Source: Akebia trifoliata
Lineage: Eukaryota > Streptophyta > Magnoliopsida > Ranunculales > Lardizabalaceae
Length of the DNA: 64,000 bases
Assembly (NCBI GenBank): GCA_017979445.1
Contig: CM030710.1
Span: 10,960,248 to 11,024,247 of the forward strand
Reading direction: 5' to 3'
Of this stretch, positions 44,701 to 56,604 are shown piece after piece. The notes beneath the pieces were generated by a model. It saw nothing but the letters and a program-made list of their open reading frames with translations. It ran no database searches and had not been told where the DNA came from. The position numbers were made by a program, and so were the translations under genes. Numbering within the stretch: the first letter of the stretch is position 1; each line of letters starts with the position of its first letter.

Positions 44701-45734
44701 ATTTTTGTTGTATTAGTAAGGTTCTGATCTTGACGATTCATAGGTCCTCTTCGGTACCAAGATTGATTGAATTTGTATTCTCATTGTTTGGCTAAACACT
44801 TTTCTCATGACATTCTACCAAGTCTTTGATTTCTTTAGACGAGTACTCCATTTCATCCTCAGACTCTTTTTCAATTCCCAATTAGGTCAAAGTCAAGTTC
44901 GAAATCAAAATCATACTTGTCCCTTTCAAGTTCTATTTTATCTGGATACTCATTTGATCAAGACAAATCCCTTAAAAACTCTTTTTTTTGTTTTTGAAAA
45001 ATATCTATTTTTTTTTACAATTTTGAAAGATTTTTTATTTTTTGAGATGTTTTTTAGTTTTGAGGAATATTTATTTTTTGTTGCTTTTTGGATATCTGAA
45101 ATAAGAAGGACAATTATACAAATTCATTAATTAACCTCAAAACAATCTTTCCCTAAGGACAAGGGAGCGTTATGGTCCTCGGGCAAATTAAATTTGTTTA
45201 GCAACATTTTTTTGAAGGCTATTGTTGCCTCAAGGGTTATAGAGAATTCATCCCAATTGTGTAAGACCTCACTTTCTCTGATAGGGCAAATGAGGTAGGG
45301 AGGTAGTTCCCTTGGTGGTTCGAAGATGACCATTACCTCTGGTTGACTATTGCTAGAGTCAGGCATAGTACCTCCCAAGCTTGGTGGGATGATGGCGATG
45401 CCCAATTGATGTTGATGGGGGAAAGGTGATTCATTCTTTTCGCTTATAATGACTTCCACTTTTGCAGGCTCTCTTGTTACCTTATGTAGACTCTCGTTGG
45501 AATCCCCATTAAGTAAGATGTCAATGCCTTCCATGAAGGAGGGGTGGGACTCAATAACCGAGTGTTTTTTAATGCATTTGGGCTTGAAACTTATTATTGT
45601 CGATTTTCTGGTTGCTTTTGTTGGTAGTTGTTCTAATATCTTGTCGGGTCTGACTTGTGATTTACGAAAGCTGACGCTGATGTGAGGAACTTTGCCCAGA
45701 TTCCAAACATTTGATTCACGATTTTATTTTCTGA
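44701..45734 (-). pseudogene. Spacer between G-patch segment and RT, E2
   Basis: 45534-45127 encodes IAIIPPSLGGTMPDSSNSQP, LHNWDEFSITLEA and LLNKFNLPEDHNAPLSLG, matching 15935-15540 of E1. T-rich part at 44980-45080. Role unknown. Confidence 0.6.
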
Positions 45735-46104
45735 CTAACCCAAGTTCCCTTCTTTGTCGTTCATATCCGATATATTCTTTTTGGTAGGTCTGAACCCTAA
45801 CCTGAAATAAGGGGTGTGTTTCTTTGCTACAACCAAAGTGGTTTTCCCTTTTCCTTCTGGCCCTAATCCTTGCCCAGGTAGGTAACTTGCTTTCTTCAAG
45901 ACTTGTTCAATCATCAGATTTGCCATTGATAATTCTGTTATTATTTTTTTCCTTTTCCTTTTCGATGTGGTTAACGACAGCGAATGGGTAAGAAAAGTAC
46001 AATGCGTTGTCCTTCGTCAGTTCTATGTCTATAAAAGAAACATTTGGAACTCTCTCAACCGAGACTAGATTTTCTGCTAAGACAGATATCATCCTCTGTC
46101 CCAT
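45735..46104 (-). pseudogene. G-patch-like segment of E2
   Basis: GQRMISVLAENLVSVERVPN (46104 onward) then, after a frame change near 45910, ASYLPGQGLGPEGKGKTTLV and YFRLGFRPTKKN. Matches 16515-16114 of E1 residue by residue with gaps. Confidence 0.65.
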
Positions 46105-46158
46105 GATAAATTTGACTCTCTAGTGTAAAGAGGAAAGTAATACCCTTACAATATGGAT

Positions 46159-46440
46159 CTATGGTCTTCCTAGCAGTAGGTTGAATGTTATCAAGATTTC
46201 CACGACTTTGAATGTTAACTCGAATGTGTAAAGGCCTATAGTGATCAGTAGGTCTACCTCTCTTAGAAAGTTTTTTCTTGAACTGTCGAAACCTTGGAAG
46301 ACCTTATTGTTTGGTTTGACATGCGACCAATCGGCATTGAGTTTGAGAAAGGTTTTGAGAGGATAAACACTAAGAGTAGAGCTATTGTCGATTAATATTC
46401 TAGCAACCATCATGTCATTGCACATGACTATGATATTTAA
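46159..46440 (-). pseudogene. Aspartic protease of E2
   Basis: ARILIDNSSTLSVYPLKTFL, LNADWSHVKPNNKVFQGFDS, VDLLITIGLYTFEL and LLLGRP. The active-site Gly of DNG is Ser, which probably abolishes activity. One frame is open over the whole domain (88 codons). Confidence 0.75.
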
Positions 46441-47266
46441 CGGTTCGACGTGTCCTCGTCCCTATGCACGAATTCGTTCTCTATGAAGATAATAGGATTG
46501 GATGCCATGATCTGACCAACTGTTTGCTCTAACTATGCGGGTGAAGTAGTCATAGGTACATGTGATTTTCTTATAACTCTCAACAATACATCTTGTTGTT
46601 CTTCTAATTTTTGTAAAAAACCCAAAATGTTAATCTGAGCCTATTGTTAGTTCAATTGATCTACTATATTATGCTCACTCTTGCGAATAAGCTTAATGAA
46701 GTTTGTCACCTATTTATCTAACACTTTCCCCTTCTTCCCTTCCTTGCCATCTTTGTCCACCTTGCCTTTCCCTTTTTCTTTCCTTTTCTTTTCGTCTTCT
46801 ATCTCCTTTGTTGTTTTGTTTCCTTTTCCCTGATGCTTACTCCTTTTACTGGCACTATCTGGTACCTATTTATTTTTTTCATGTGATTAATGTCAACTAC
46901 CATCGCTTTTTTCATTATTTTGACCATTGTTGACATGATTATGCTTATTTCATAACTCCATGGGATTGCTTGGTTAGAGCAATATGGGAATGGTTTTGGT
47001 GATAGTATGGTTATTGGGGGTGGTTCAGGTTTTACGTATAGGATGAGGGGTGGTAGCTCTGGTTTGGATGCTAAGGTGGTGGGAGGAGCATTTGAGGGGT
47101 TGATGGAATATAAGAAAAGACAAGTGTGGTCGTGAAGACGATGCGTACGGAATATGAAGGGGTGGTCGAGTTGAGTTTTGTGGGATCGACAATGCGTAGG
47201 GTATGATGAGAGGCGGTTGGGTAGCAGCATTGGGAATTTGATGAGTAGGATGACTGGTGAGATCAC
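46441..47266 (-). pseudogene. gag-protease linker of E2
   Basis: 46440-46800 is a decayed equivalent of E1 16811-17200 (KLIRKSEHNIVDQLN- and PTIMASNPI-like parts out of frame). 47266-46799 is open with PPLILYVKPEPPPITILSPK and MKKAMVVDINHMKK, matching the Pro-rich part and MKKAMVVDIGHMRR of E1. Confidence 0.55.
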
Positions 47267-48812
47267 CTATTCTGAATGGTAGTTGTGAGTTTCGAGGTGG
47301 GTTCGTTGTGTACTAGGGAATAATGTTAACTGTTGATGGCTCTGTTTCCTTTGCTAGATGGATCTTGATCTTTGATCCAACAAGATAGACTAAATTCTGG
47401 TTCTTCTCTTAAAATGATGTTCATCGCATGCCTACTTCCCCCTCTATTATGGGTAGGTAGGGGGTTTTGGTTAATGTGTTGTTGTTGAGCTGGATTTATC
47501 GGTCCATCGAATATGAGAGCTTTCTTGTCTATCAAGTTTTGTACGTGATGTTTGAGTTGCTAGTACTGGTACGTAGAGTGCCCTGGTGCACCCATATGGA
47601 ATTCATAGAACAAGCTAGGCTTGTACCTTTGTCTTTTTATAGTTTTTAGGTTCGAAGGCCGTTTGGTGAGATACTCTCCTCTGAGCAAGATTGAGAGTAA
47701 TTCTGATGTGCCATTAGCAACCCGGTGAATACCCTATTAACTCTGTTTAGTCGTGTTTGCTGATTCTACTAGTACTGTGGTACCTGTGGTGCAACACGGA
47801 TTCAGATATCATACCGATTCAGATCACAATTCCACAGTACTTGACTTCACCTTGTGAAGTCAAATATCATACCGATTTGGATCTTATCTTCAACCCGATC
47901 TACTACCTGTACTAAGTTTGAAAAGGTGCCCATAGTATGTCCCACCAAGTGAGTGTAAAATGCATGCCCTAATGTCGAGATAAACATGGTGTTTATCTCT
48001 TGTTCACTCATTGTCAGTCTCACTTGTGAAGCTGACTCTCGCCATTTCTAAGCATATTATTTCACTATCTCTTTAAGCTTTCGTGTCATTTTTCCATGTC
48101 ATTTCGATTCAAACCTACATCTGCATTGAACCCATAGTTGTGCCAGAACATCTTGGCCAAGTCTTGTCAATTTTGGATGAGTGTGTGGTCCAGTCTCGAG
48201 AAGCATTGGAGGGTTGGCCTAGTCAGGTTTCTTTGGAATAACTGTTCTAGTAATATGTCATTCTCGCCATATTGGCACATTGACCTGTAGTATAACTTCA
48301 AATGTGAGAAAGGACACCATACCCCATTGTACTTTTTGAATTTCGAGCACTTGAATTTGGTCGACAATTGTGCGGTAGGATAAAATTAGAGGTCCTTAAA
48401 CTGAGTCCCAATCAAGGTGTTGATTCTTTTGATTCTTTTCATCTCTTTTTAGAGAGACTCAATTTGTTGGGCCATCTTCTAATCTATCATGTTCTTGGCC
48501 TCTATGGCCCTATACTCACATTCATCATCGGGAATGATCACAAGGGACGATCGATTGTAAGACGAGGGCCCCTAGTATTCTGGGATTGTGGGTGGTAGGA
48601 TGCTCTGTTACCCTAGTGGAAGTTGTTCGGGGAGATCCTGATGCGTGGTGTGGTACTGTTTGGACCTGTATGAAACTAACATTGGACAACATGACACTTA
48701 ACATTTTCTCTTATTGCTCAGTGATTTTCAATAGTGCTGCAATCCTTGTATCGATGTCTGATGTTTCAGTTGTTCTAGGCTGTGGTGCTTCTAAGGTACT
48801 AAAGGTAGTTTA
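47267..48812 (-). pseudogene. gag of E2
   Basis: Heavily broken. Best pieces: KFKCSKFKKYNGVWCPFSHL with YYRSMCQYGENDILLEQLF (48367-48167, matching E1 18960-18827), the STLGHAFYTHLVGHTMGTFS-like part at about 48000-47910 with VADRVEDKIQIG-like sequence, and the C-terminal LPTHNRGGSRHAMN part (47535-47326). No continuous frame longer than about 70 codons remains. Confidence 0.7.
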
Positions 48813-48959
48813 AGATCAGAGGAAATATTGAGGCTCTTTAGTTGTTTATACTTTTTCATTTGGCCACTTATGGGTATAAAAGACCACGGAATATGCATGA
48901 TATTTTATTAGGTCGGGTTAAGTTATTTATTATAAAGTAAATGAGTTTTAAAGAAAATG

Positions 48960-49620
48960 GTTCTTCGGAGCGGAGTCGGTATCAACACGGAGTTGGCATC
49001 TGCTCAGAGTTGGATTGTGTATTTTTGAGAAAGCAGGTTGCATCAGTTCAAAGTTGGCATCAGCACAAAGCTGGGTTGCATATTTTTAAAAATAATTACA
49101 TAAGTTCGGAGTTAGCATTAACACAGAGTTGGCATCAACACGGAGCTAGATTAAATATTTTTGAAGATGAACGGGTTACATCAGCTTGGGGCTGGCGTCA
49201 GTGCGGAGCTGGGTTATGTGTCTTTGTGAGGATGATTACGTCAACACAGAGCTGGCAACAACACGGAGTTGGTATCAAGACGAAACTGGATTGTGTGCTT
49301 GTAAGAGTGGGTTACATCAGCACGAGGCTAGTATCAACATAGAGTTGGTATCAGCACGGAACTGGATTGCCTATTTTTAAAAGATGGCTTCACCAGCACG
49401 AAACAGGCATCAACAAGTAGTTGGAATAATTTGAAAATAATGGATTACATCAGCACATGGTAGGCATCAACATGGAGTTGGATTAATTTGAAAATAATGG
49501 ATTACATCAGCATGTGGTTGGCATCAACATGGAGTTGGAATAATTTTGAAAACAAGGGGTTACATCAACACGTGACGGAAATCAACACGGAGTTGGAAAA
49601 TATTTTGTAAAATAGATTAT
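48960..49620 (-). repeat. Minisatellite upstream of gag, E2
   Basis: About 20 imperfect copies of ACATCAGCACGGAGCTGG/CATCAACACGGAGTTGG with variable A/T-rich spacers. Homologous to 19560-20560 in E1 but with another arrangement. Confidence 0.85.
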
Positions 49621-49929
49621 TGTGAACAAATCGAGTTGGAAAAACACTCATTTATTTATTAGCCTCAAATTTAATTATTTGAAATCAAGTTCGACCAGTC
49701 AAATCCCCAGGGAAGAGGTAGAGCGCAATACTTTCGCAAGGGCAATCTTAAATCACCTCATTTCTTTGAATAGACATAGTCTATTCTTCTCATATTAATA
49801 GGGCAAGATCGTTCTTAGGCATCGACTTTGATCAAGAAATGCAATTGACGCCTTTAAATCTTTTTTTCTTTGTTTTCAAATATTTCTTTTTGTTTTTTGT
49901 TTTAATTGGTTGACATCATTTGGGTTGAT
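49621..49929 (-). other. Leader remnant of E2
   Basis: 49690-49860 matches 22690-22840 of E1 (AGAGGTAGAGCGCAATA, TTTGATCAAGAAATGCAATTG). The rest of the leader module and ORF1 are missing. Confidence 0.55.
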
Positions 49930-50740
49930 TGGTTAATTGTCGACCTTATTGGATCGCATATAGATCATGGACTCAATTAGAGTAAGAATTGGAGGATGGA
50001 CCTAGTTCTGGGTCAAAATTAGATTGTGGACCTGATTTGGGTCGATTGTAGATTTTTGATCTGGTTTGGGTCGAAATTGGATTTTGGACCTGATTTAGGT
50101 CAAATTTGGATTGTGGACCCGATTTGGGTCAAATTTAGATTACGAACCCGATTTTAGTTAGATGAGGATCATGGACCTGATTTGGGTCAAATGTGGATTG
50201 TGGACTCGATTCAAGTCAAATATGGATTATGGATCCAATTTGAGTCGATTGTGGATGGTGGATTTGGTTCAAATGGATACAGGTCGTGGAGTCAATTCAA
50301 ATTTGATATAAGTCGTGGACCCAATTTAGAATGGATATGGGTTGTAGACCTAGTTTAGATGGATATGGGTTATAGACCCAATTTAGAATGGATATGGGTT
50401 GTAGACCTAGTTTAGATGGATATGGGTTATAGACCCAATTTGGATTAGATATGGGTCAAGGATTTGATTTGAATTGGATATGGGTCGTGAACCCGATTTG
50501 AAATGGACACGGGTCGTGTACCTGGTTCAAAATGTATGTAAGTCTAGACCCAATCCTAATTGGATATGGGTCATAGACCAAATTTAGAATGGATAGGGGT
50601 TGTGGACCCGGTTTGGATTGGATACAGGTCGTGGACTCAGTTTGGATGGATACAAGTTGTGGACCCAGTTTGGAGTGGTTACGGGTTATGGATCTGATTC
50701 GGATTGGTTACGGGTCGAGGACCCGATTTGAGTTGACCCT
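49930..50740 (-). repeat. Second minisatellite, E2
   Basis: About 25 units of roughly 31-33 bases of GATTTGGGTCGATTGTGGAC / GGATATGGGTCGTGGACCC type, including a near-perfect higher-order duplication around 50340-50440. The unit exists in E1 (20585-20700) in only 3-4 copies. Confidence 0.85.
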
Positions 50741-51830
50741 TAATAATGGATGATAATGGGTTTGATTGTGACCAAGGTCGATAATGTGCCATGTTGGATA
50801 GGGATCAACTTTAATCGGTAGAAAATAAGCAGAATTAATTTGGATTATAAATGAACGCTTTGGAAAGTCGAAATTCTATTTAAAATAGTGATGAGTGGTG
50901 GGCCCTAAACTTAATGATAAAAATGATCCACATAACCATTTTTAGACCTTAAAATTCAAAACCAAAATAAATCCGAGAAGAAAAGTTGTCAATATTAATA
51001 TAAGGGACGAAATGAGCATAATATATATATATATATATATATTTTGAGGACTGTATTTCAAGTATGGACCAGAGTATTTTTATACCTATATGTGCTTGAA
51101 AAACGGACCAAAATGAATATTTTCTGTAAATTTTTTATTTATTTATTTTTTAAGTTTGCATTTCAAACTTAAGGTACATTGCCCTTGGATTTGGCTTGAT
51201 CCAAGAAGAAAATAATTTTTTTTTGTTTTTGTTTTTTATAATATGCATAACAAAAAAAAATGTTTTCCCCTCTTTCCTAAGGGGAATAAGTAAAGGAAAA
51301 AATACACCTAGAATTATACAAATTTCCTTCGTGGGCTTACAACTTACGCTTCAAGGCCTCGAAAATAAATACAACTCAGAATTGAGGGTCAATGCATTAG
51401 ATTAGAACATGACTCCTAGCACATCTAGTCAGGTATATGCATGCGGTAATAGGTGGATTTACGATTATCCAATCTTCAAACCTCGATGCATATTGGAGTA
51501 TACACGTTGTAAGTTGGTGGTCAGACTTGATGTGTTCATCCCTGACACTTGAAATAATGATATCAAGCCATAAAACTACTAGGCATAGAGGCTAAATATT
51601 TTTTTGGGTAGGGTGGTTTGTGCAATGGGCTATGCACGCAAATGCTCGTGCATTTTTTTTATCATAGATCCCCTTACAAGTATGTAATGAAAGAAAAAAA
51701 GGTAAATAAGTATTACAACATTTCATATGTAACAAAAAATAAAAGCAACAAACCATGTTAGCAAACAAAATAAAATCTCTTTTGTTTCTTTTTCAAAATG
51801 ATCGAGTTGACTCGAAGGTTGAATGTAGTT
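50741..51830 (-). other. PBS-proximal leader of E2
   Basis: Noncoding. 50885-51020 matches 23455-23590 of E1; (AT)n at 51021-51043; the GGTACATTGCCCTTGG/TTGGCTTG block at 51171-51196 matches the GGCACATTGCCTC block of E1. Confidence 0.55.
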
Positions 51831-51848
51831 TCCCCAATAAAGTTGTCA
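51831..51848 (-). promoter_or_regulatory. Decayed primer binding site of E2
   Basis: Minus-strand TGACAACTTTATTGGGGA, two bases after the LTR. Against TGGCGACTCCACTGGGGA there are five differences, all C-to-T or G-to-A. Confidence 0.75.
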
Positions 51849-51850
51849 GC

Positions 51851-53888
51851 TGTAGATGCATGATTTTCAAGTTTCAAGGATCACTTCTACGAAGGTTTGG
51901 AGTCATCACCATTCATATATGTAAAAGGGTGTGAATGGTTACCCGGCGTATATTTTTAGAAGAAGTGTTATTTTTGGCTTTTAGTGACTTTAGTACGAAT
52001 AAGATACTGATCTACCCAAGATCGAGGTAAATGATCCGATTAGATAGAGAGGAAGGTATTAGGCCCCCCTCTCTCTTCATCAAATGATGGTAACCTCAAA
52101 ATAACTTGATCATTTTTGGATATAAAAAAAGTGACATGTTATTAAAGGCTTGTATCCTCAGCAGGGATTTGTTATCAGCTCAAGTTAAAGGGATCATCTC
52201 ATTTAAGGAGATGATCCTTATATAAATTTAGCCTTAGGAGCAACATATATTTTTGAAAAGTGTTGGCTAACAATTATGTAGAATATCGATTGCCTCCAAA
52301 TAAGTTGAAGGATTAAAATAGTTTTATTTTGAAGGTGGTTACAACCCCTATATTTTCAATTCAATCAAAGTTCAATCTACCGAATATAGGTGAGGGTAAA
52401 CATCACATTTTAAGGGTTTTTCTAAAAGAAAAATTAAAGAAGCGAGGGGGAGGTAAAATAGGAAAATGGAGAAGGGAGAAAGAAGGGGGTACAATGTTTC
52501 ATTTAACTTACCTTAAGGCCTTAGCTTGATCCTTCTTTCCTTCCTTATTATTCTATTATGTTTTTTCCTTTTTTGAGTCCTTAATACATTGTGAGAGTAT
52601 ATTTTTTTAGAGTAGATGAAGTGAAGTTAGTATAGAAGAGATGAGTAAAGAGTTGAGATGATTAATTTTGTTCCTTTTTAGACATAGACTTGGTAACATT
52701 TTTAGGAGGTGAGTGGGGGTATTTATAAGTGTTGAGGGTTGCTTTTGAGGGTAAGATGGGGTGAAGAAGTAGAATAGTAGAGAATGACATGGGGTTTGAG
52801 GGTGAGGGGTGTAAATTTAGAATTTGAATGAGGTTATTTGTAGAATGGGGGTAAATAGGTAGTTTTTTATCCAAATGAGTTGGATCCACCCTAACCCATT
52901 TGTTAAGTGTTTGATAAGGTAAAATGATGTAGTATTTGGTTGAAAGAATGTGATTGAGTGTTAGGTGAGATGAGGGGTGTGGTATTTGATTAAAAGAATA
53001 GGTTATGTAAGGAGTTAGTTGATTAGGTTTTAGAAAGGTCAAAGGGATTGGGACAAGTGTAAAATAAGGTATGGAGATGGAGTATTTGGATGAGTTGATT
53101 GGAGGAAAGGGGTGTGGGGATGGCTTGTGAGAATAACTTGAGGGTGAATGATGAAGGGAGGTGTGGGTTGTGATGTGGGTTGGTAGTTGTGTTAGAGAAA
53201 GGTGGTGGGTTAGATTTATGACATGAAGTATGGGGGGTGTTGGTTGTGATGTGGGTTGGTAGTTGTGTTAGAGAAAAGTGAGGGGTTAGGCTAAGTAAAG
53301 TGATTTTTTTGGGAGGTGAGTAGTGGTGTGGACAAGTGTCCATTTGATGATCAAAAGTTGATTGGTTGATGTGGATAATGGTTTGTGGATTAGGATTGTG
53401 GACTTTGAAGTGTTGGACTTTGGTATATTGGGCTTAGGTTTTGGATTTGGGTTGCATGGAATTAGGGTTAGGTTAGGTTTGAGTGTCGACTATGGTTGAA
53501 TTCATTTTAGGGTGAGGTGGACAATGGTTTTTAAGGAATTGAGGGTTGGTGGGCTTTAAGTGGGCTTAAGGTAATATGGAATCAGGTTTAGGCTAAGTTG
53601 GATGAGGTGAGGAGTGATTTTTGGGGAATTGAGGGTTTGTGGGCCTTAAGCGGGCTTGGGATATTTTCGATTCTGAGGGTAGAGCGGTGAAAGGGGTAAA
53701 GGTGGGGTATACCAAGTCTTTTTTGTGTGTCTTATTGGACCTTTAGGGGTGGGTAGGAAACTACAAATTGATCAAAATGCCATTTTTTGGCGAATTGGAC
53801 TTTTTAGGCCTCTTGACGAATTTTATTGGAAAAGTCGATTTTTTTAGATCTTTTTGAATGGGGGCCTATTCAAATTGAGGTGTCTGCA
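51851..53888 (-). repeat. LTR-B, 5' LTR of E2
   Basis: 2038 bases from TGCAGACACCTC (53888) to CTACA (51851) on the minus strand. TATA box TATAAATA at 52727-52720. Stem-loop at 52046-52074: stem AGAGAGG/CCTCTCT on plus, loop core AAGGTATTAGGC. PBS-like TGATGACTCC at 51908-51899. A duplicated G/T-rich block lies at 53150-53280. Confidence 0.85.
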
Positions 53889-54479
53889 GGAGGAGAAAAA
53901 GGAAAAAAGAAACTAAGTTTTGTAGATCTTATAATTGCTTTAAAAATAGATGACTCTTTGGAATCTAGGGATGTAGTCCGATTTTGGGATGAACCCTTTT
54001 CCCATTTCCTTTATTATTTTTATGTGTGATTTTAATCGTTTGTATGCATCATTAATAATGAAGGTTGATTTGTAAGGGTAAATCTTGGGGAATCGACAAC
54101 ATATGAGATTTTTACCTTTACAAATTGGCCTCGTCGGTAGGAATCGACTTCGAAAACACCAATGAAAATCATAATGTGAGATTCAGAGCAAGACAAAATG
54201 AAGAATGATTGGGATTTCCATCAAGAATTGGAGGTTTTCCCCCAAGTCAACCCTTGCAAGTTTGAGTTTCCGATTTGATCTTAACAAGGAGCATATTTTA
54301 GTTTCCCGATTGGATCCTTTGATCATGATGTACGGATCTTTATCTTAATTGTGATCGGATCCTTTGATCAGATCTTTTCTTATCAAGTTGCAAGAAATGG
54401 TAAAATCACGAGTTTTTAATATCCTTGTGTAAGTAGGGCGATCACTAATTATGGGAAATAGGATCAACCCTCGGAATCT
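53889..54479. other. Unassigned flank of E2
   Basis: No homology or repeat recognised apart from short GATCCTTTGATCA repeats at 54320-54380. Confidence 0.3.
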
Positions 54480-54720
54480 TACTCTTCTCAATCTACCCAG
54501 CTATACTCAAAACCCACCTTTGCTCAGTCTACTCTACATTGCTCAGTTTACCTAGCTTTGCTCAGTCTTCCTAGATTTTACTGAAACCCAACTTTGCTTG
54601 GTCTACCCAGCTTTACTTGGAATCCAACCTTGCTCAAAATCCAGCTTTACTCGGGATTCCCTCAGAATATATTTTGTTCTACTATACTCGGCTCTACTCG
54701 AAATCCATCTCTACTCAGTT
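54480..54720. repeat. Short tandem repeat, about 20-25 bases per unit
   Basis: About 10 imperfect units of CCCAGCTTTGCTCAGTCTA type. Noncoding. Confidence 0.75.
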
Positions 54721-54933
54721 TCTATCCATGATGATTAGTTCGTGTACAACATGGAGGCATAAAATAAGGTATATTTATATTTAAGCCATAAACTTAGCCA
54801 AGTCACAAGATTCCATTGTGTCGAGTTTATAGTTCAAGAATTCAATCAAGTTAAGAGATTATGTTGAATCACGTAACAAGATTGGGGGCTCATTCTGTCC
54901 CCAATTTGATTAGGTAAAAATGGTATACACTGG

Positions 54934-56604
54934 TGTAGACACCCCATTTTTGCATCCGCCTGATTAATCAAGTCGTCAACCCGATCGCAAAGGTTCCCAA
55001 TGATGGATGTCTATTCCAATGCTTTATTTTGTTACCAGATATGTTTCAGAAATCCGAATGAGGTATCTCGAACTGACAAAACTTAGAAACCACGCTACGC
55101 TAGGAAAATACTCTCCCAGAAACATAGAAATCATCATCTTGCAAACCAAAAGAAGCTTCACGATAAAAATCACTAAAAGTGATCAAATTACCAAAATACC
55201 CCTAACATCAAAACAACCTTAGAGCCTACATTACGCTTAGGAAAATCCGTTCAAACACATAAAACAACAAATCGAAAACAAGTAAACCACTTCGCCAATT
55301 TTCACAAAATTTGACAAAATTACGAAAATACCCCTCATAAAGTTCATGACCATTTCAGATAAAAAACTTCATAAATGATAAAAAACCAACATTCCCATTC
55401 AATTTCTTATGAAAAACTGATTCCAAAACATCTTGGAACATTGAAAAACGACTTAAAACGTAAAAAATCCTCTCCGAGGGCAAAATGATAATTTCATAAT
55501 TTTAATAATTAAAATTTTCGAAATTAATAAATAAATCATTAAATAATGTATAGTGAAACATTAATAAAATTAATTATAAAATTTAAACCAAAAAATTGAT
55601 CAATCAGGCTTTCAAGAAAAATTATTGATGGTTCGCAAGATATTTCTTTAAGGACCCCTCCATTTGGGGGTCCAAAGAATCAAAGATATAATAGAGGGGG
55701 GTTCTCCAGAAATTTTAAGTCAATCAAGCAAGACTAAAGTCAAGATATTAAAGTCAATCAAATAAGACTAAAATCAAAATTAAAGTCAATTAAGTAAGAC
55801 TAAAGTCAAGTATTAAAGTCAATCTCATAAGACTAAAGTCAAAACCCTAAATCAAAACCCTAATCAAATCAAGTCAATCTCATAAGACTAAAGTCAAAAT
55901 CCTAAGTCAAAACCCTAAAGACTAAGTCCATCTCATGAAACCAAAGGCTAAACCCTAATTGAAACCCTAATCAAACCCTAATGCTTCTAAAAACTTTATA
56001 AATAGGAGCCTCCACACCCTATTTTCGGATCAAAGAAAAAACCCTAGAAAAAGTAGGTGAAGAAGCCTCCATAACACTGCCAAAATCCTAATTTTGGAGC
56101 CTCAACTCCTTACCTAACATCCCTACTTCGATTTTAGCGTAAAAAATACCGAGAAACCTTTCAAAAACACTCCAAAAATTCACAATAAATTCAAAGCATC
56201 CAGATTCAAGAAGGAGATACCTTGCCTCGGAGATCAGAAATCAGATCCGGAGATAGAACGAAGCAAGGAATACGGTACAAGGAGCTATTTTCACCAGATC
56301 TAAGGGAATAGTACTTTTCCAGATCGAAGATAAGATTTTTTATTATTTTTTAATCTAGGTTTTGTCATTAGCGATGTAATTGTATTTGGAATAAGTAGAG
56401 ACCGACATTGGCCGGGCAGGGTTGGTGCCTAACACCTTCCAACCCCGTAACATGATCCTCGGATTCAGATTTTCTTTAGTAGATTAGTTTTTTTATCCGT
56501 TTTAGAGTCAGTTTGGTTCCTAGACCATAATAACTAAGTGGCGACTCCCAAACCTCAAGGGTCAAAAGCGGATCCGCGCATCCTACGGATCGAGGGCACT
56601 TTCA
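54934..56604 (+). repeat. Solo LTR-A, TSD ACTGG
   Basis: 1671 bases, TGTAGACACCCC to GGGCACTTTCA, with perfect duplications ACTGG at 54929-54933 and 56605-56609. TATA box near 55996-56005. The stem-loop at 56417-56447 has one mismatch. It carries extra AAACCCTAA-type repeats at 55830-55980. Confidence 0.95.

Larger units (their letters stand above)
30358..53888 (-). mobile_element. E2: second decayed Tat/Ogre element, split by N2
   Basis: Minus order: LTR-B (53888-51851), decayed PBS, leader with minisatellites, gag, linker, protease, G-patch segment, spacer, RT, RNase H, aRNH, integrase (to 41509), 3' region (41508-40946 and, beyond N2, 31430-30358). ORF1 is absent: leader sequence joins the minisatellite at about 49650. 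It is colinear with E1 but more decayed. E1 and E2 stand head to tail with a single LTR-B between them. Confidence 0.75.

Noticed and set aside
48941..49380. Long plus-strand frame with AGL/SELALTQSWHQ-like repeats
   Set aside because: Antisense reading of the E2 minisatellite.
19560..50740. CRISPR-like arrays
   Set aside because: Units are contiguous or irregular minisatellites in a plant retroelement, without unique spacers.
24148..51043. (AT)n runs at 24148-24168, 37931-37943 and 51021-51043
   Set aside because: Ordinary microsatellites; no link to a gene.
52662..53343. Pro/Thr/His-rich open frames on the minus strand
   Set aside because: G/T-rich part of LTR-B; the corresponding region of the E1 LTR is not open in the same frame.
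53826..54029. Plus-strand frame of 67 codons crossing the LTR-B edge
   Set aside because: No ATG start and it spans the LTR boundary at 53888.
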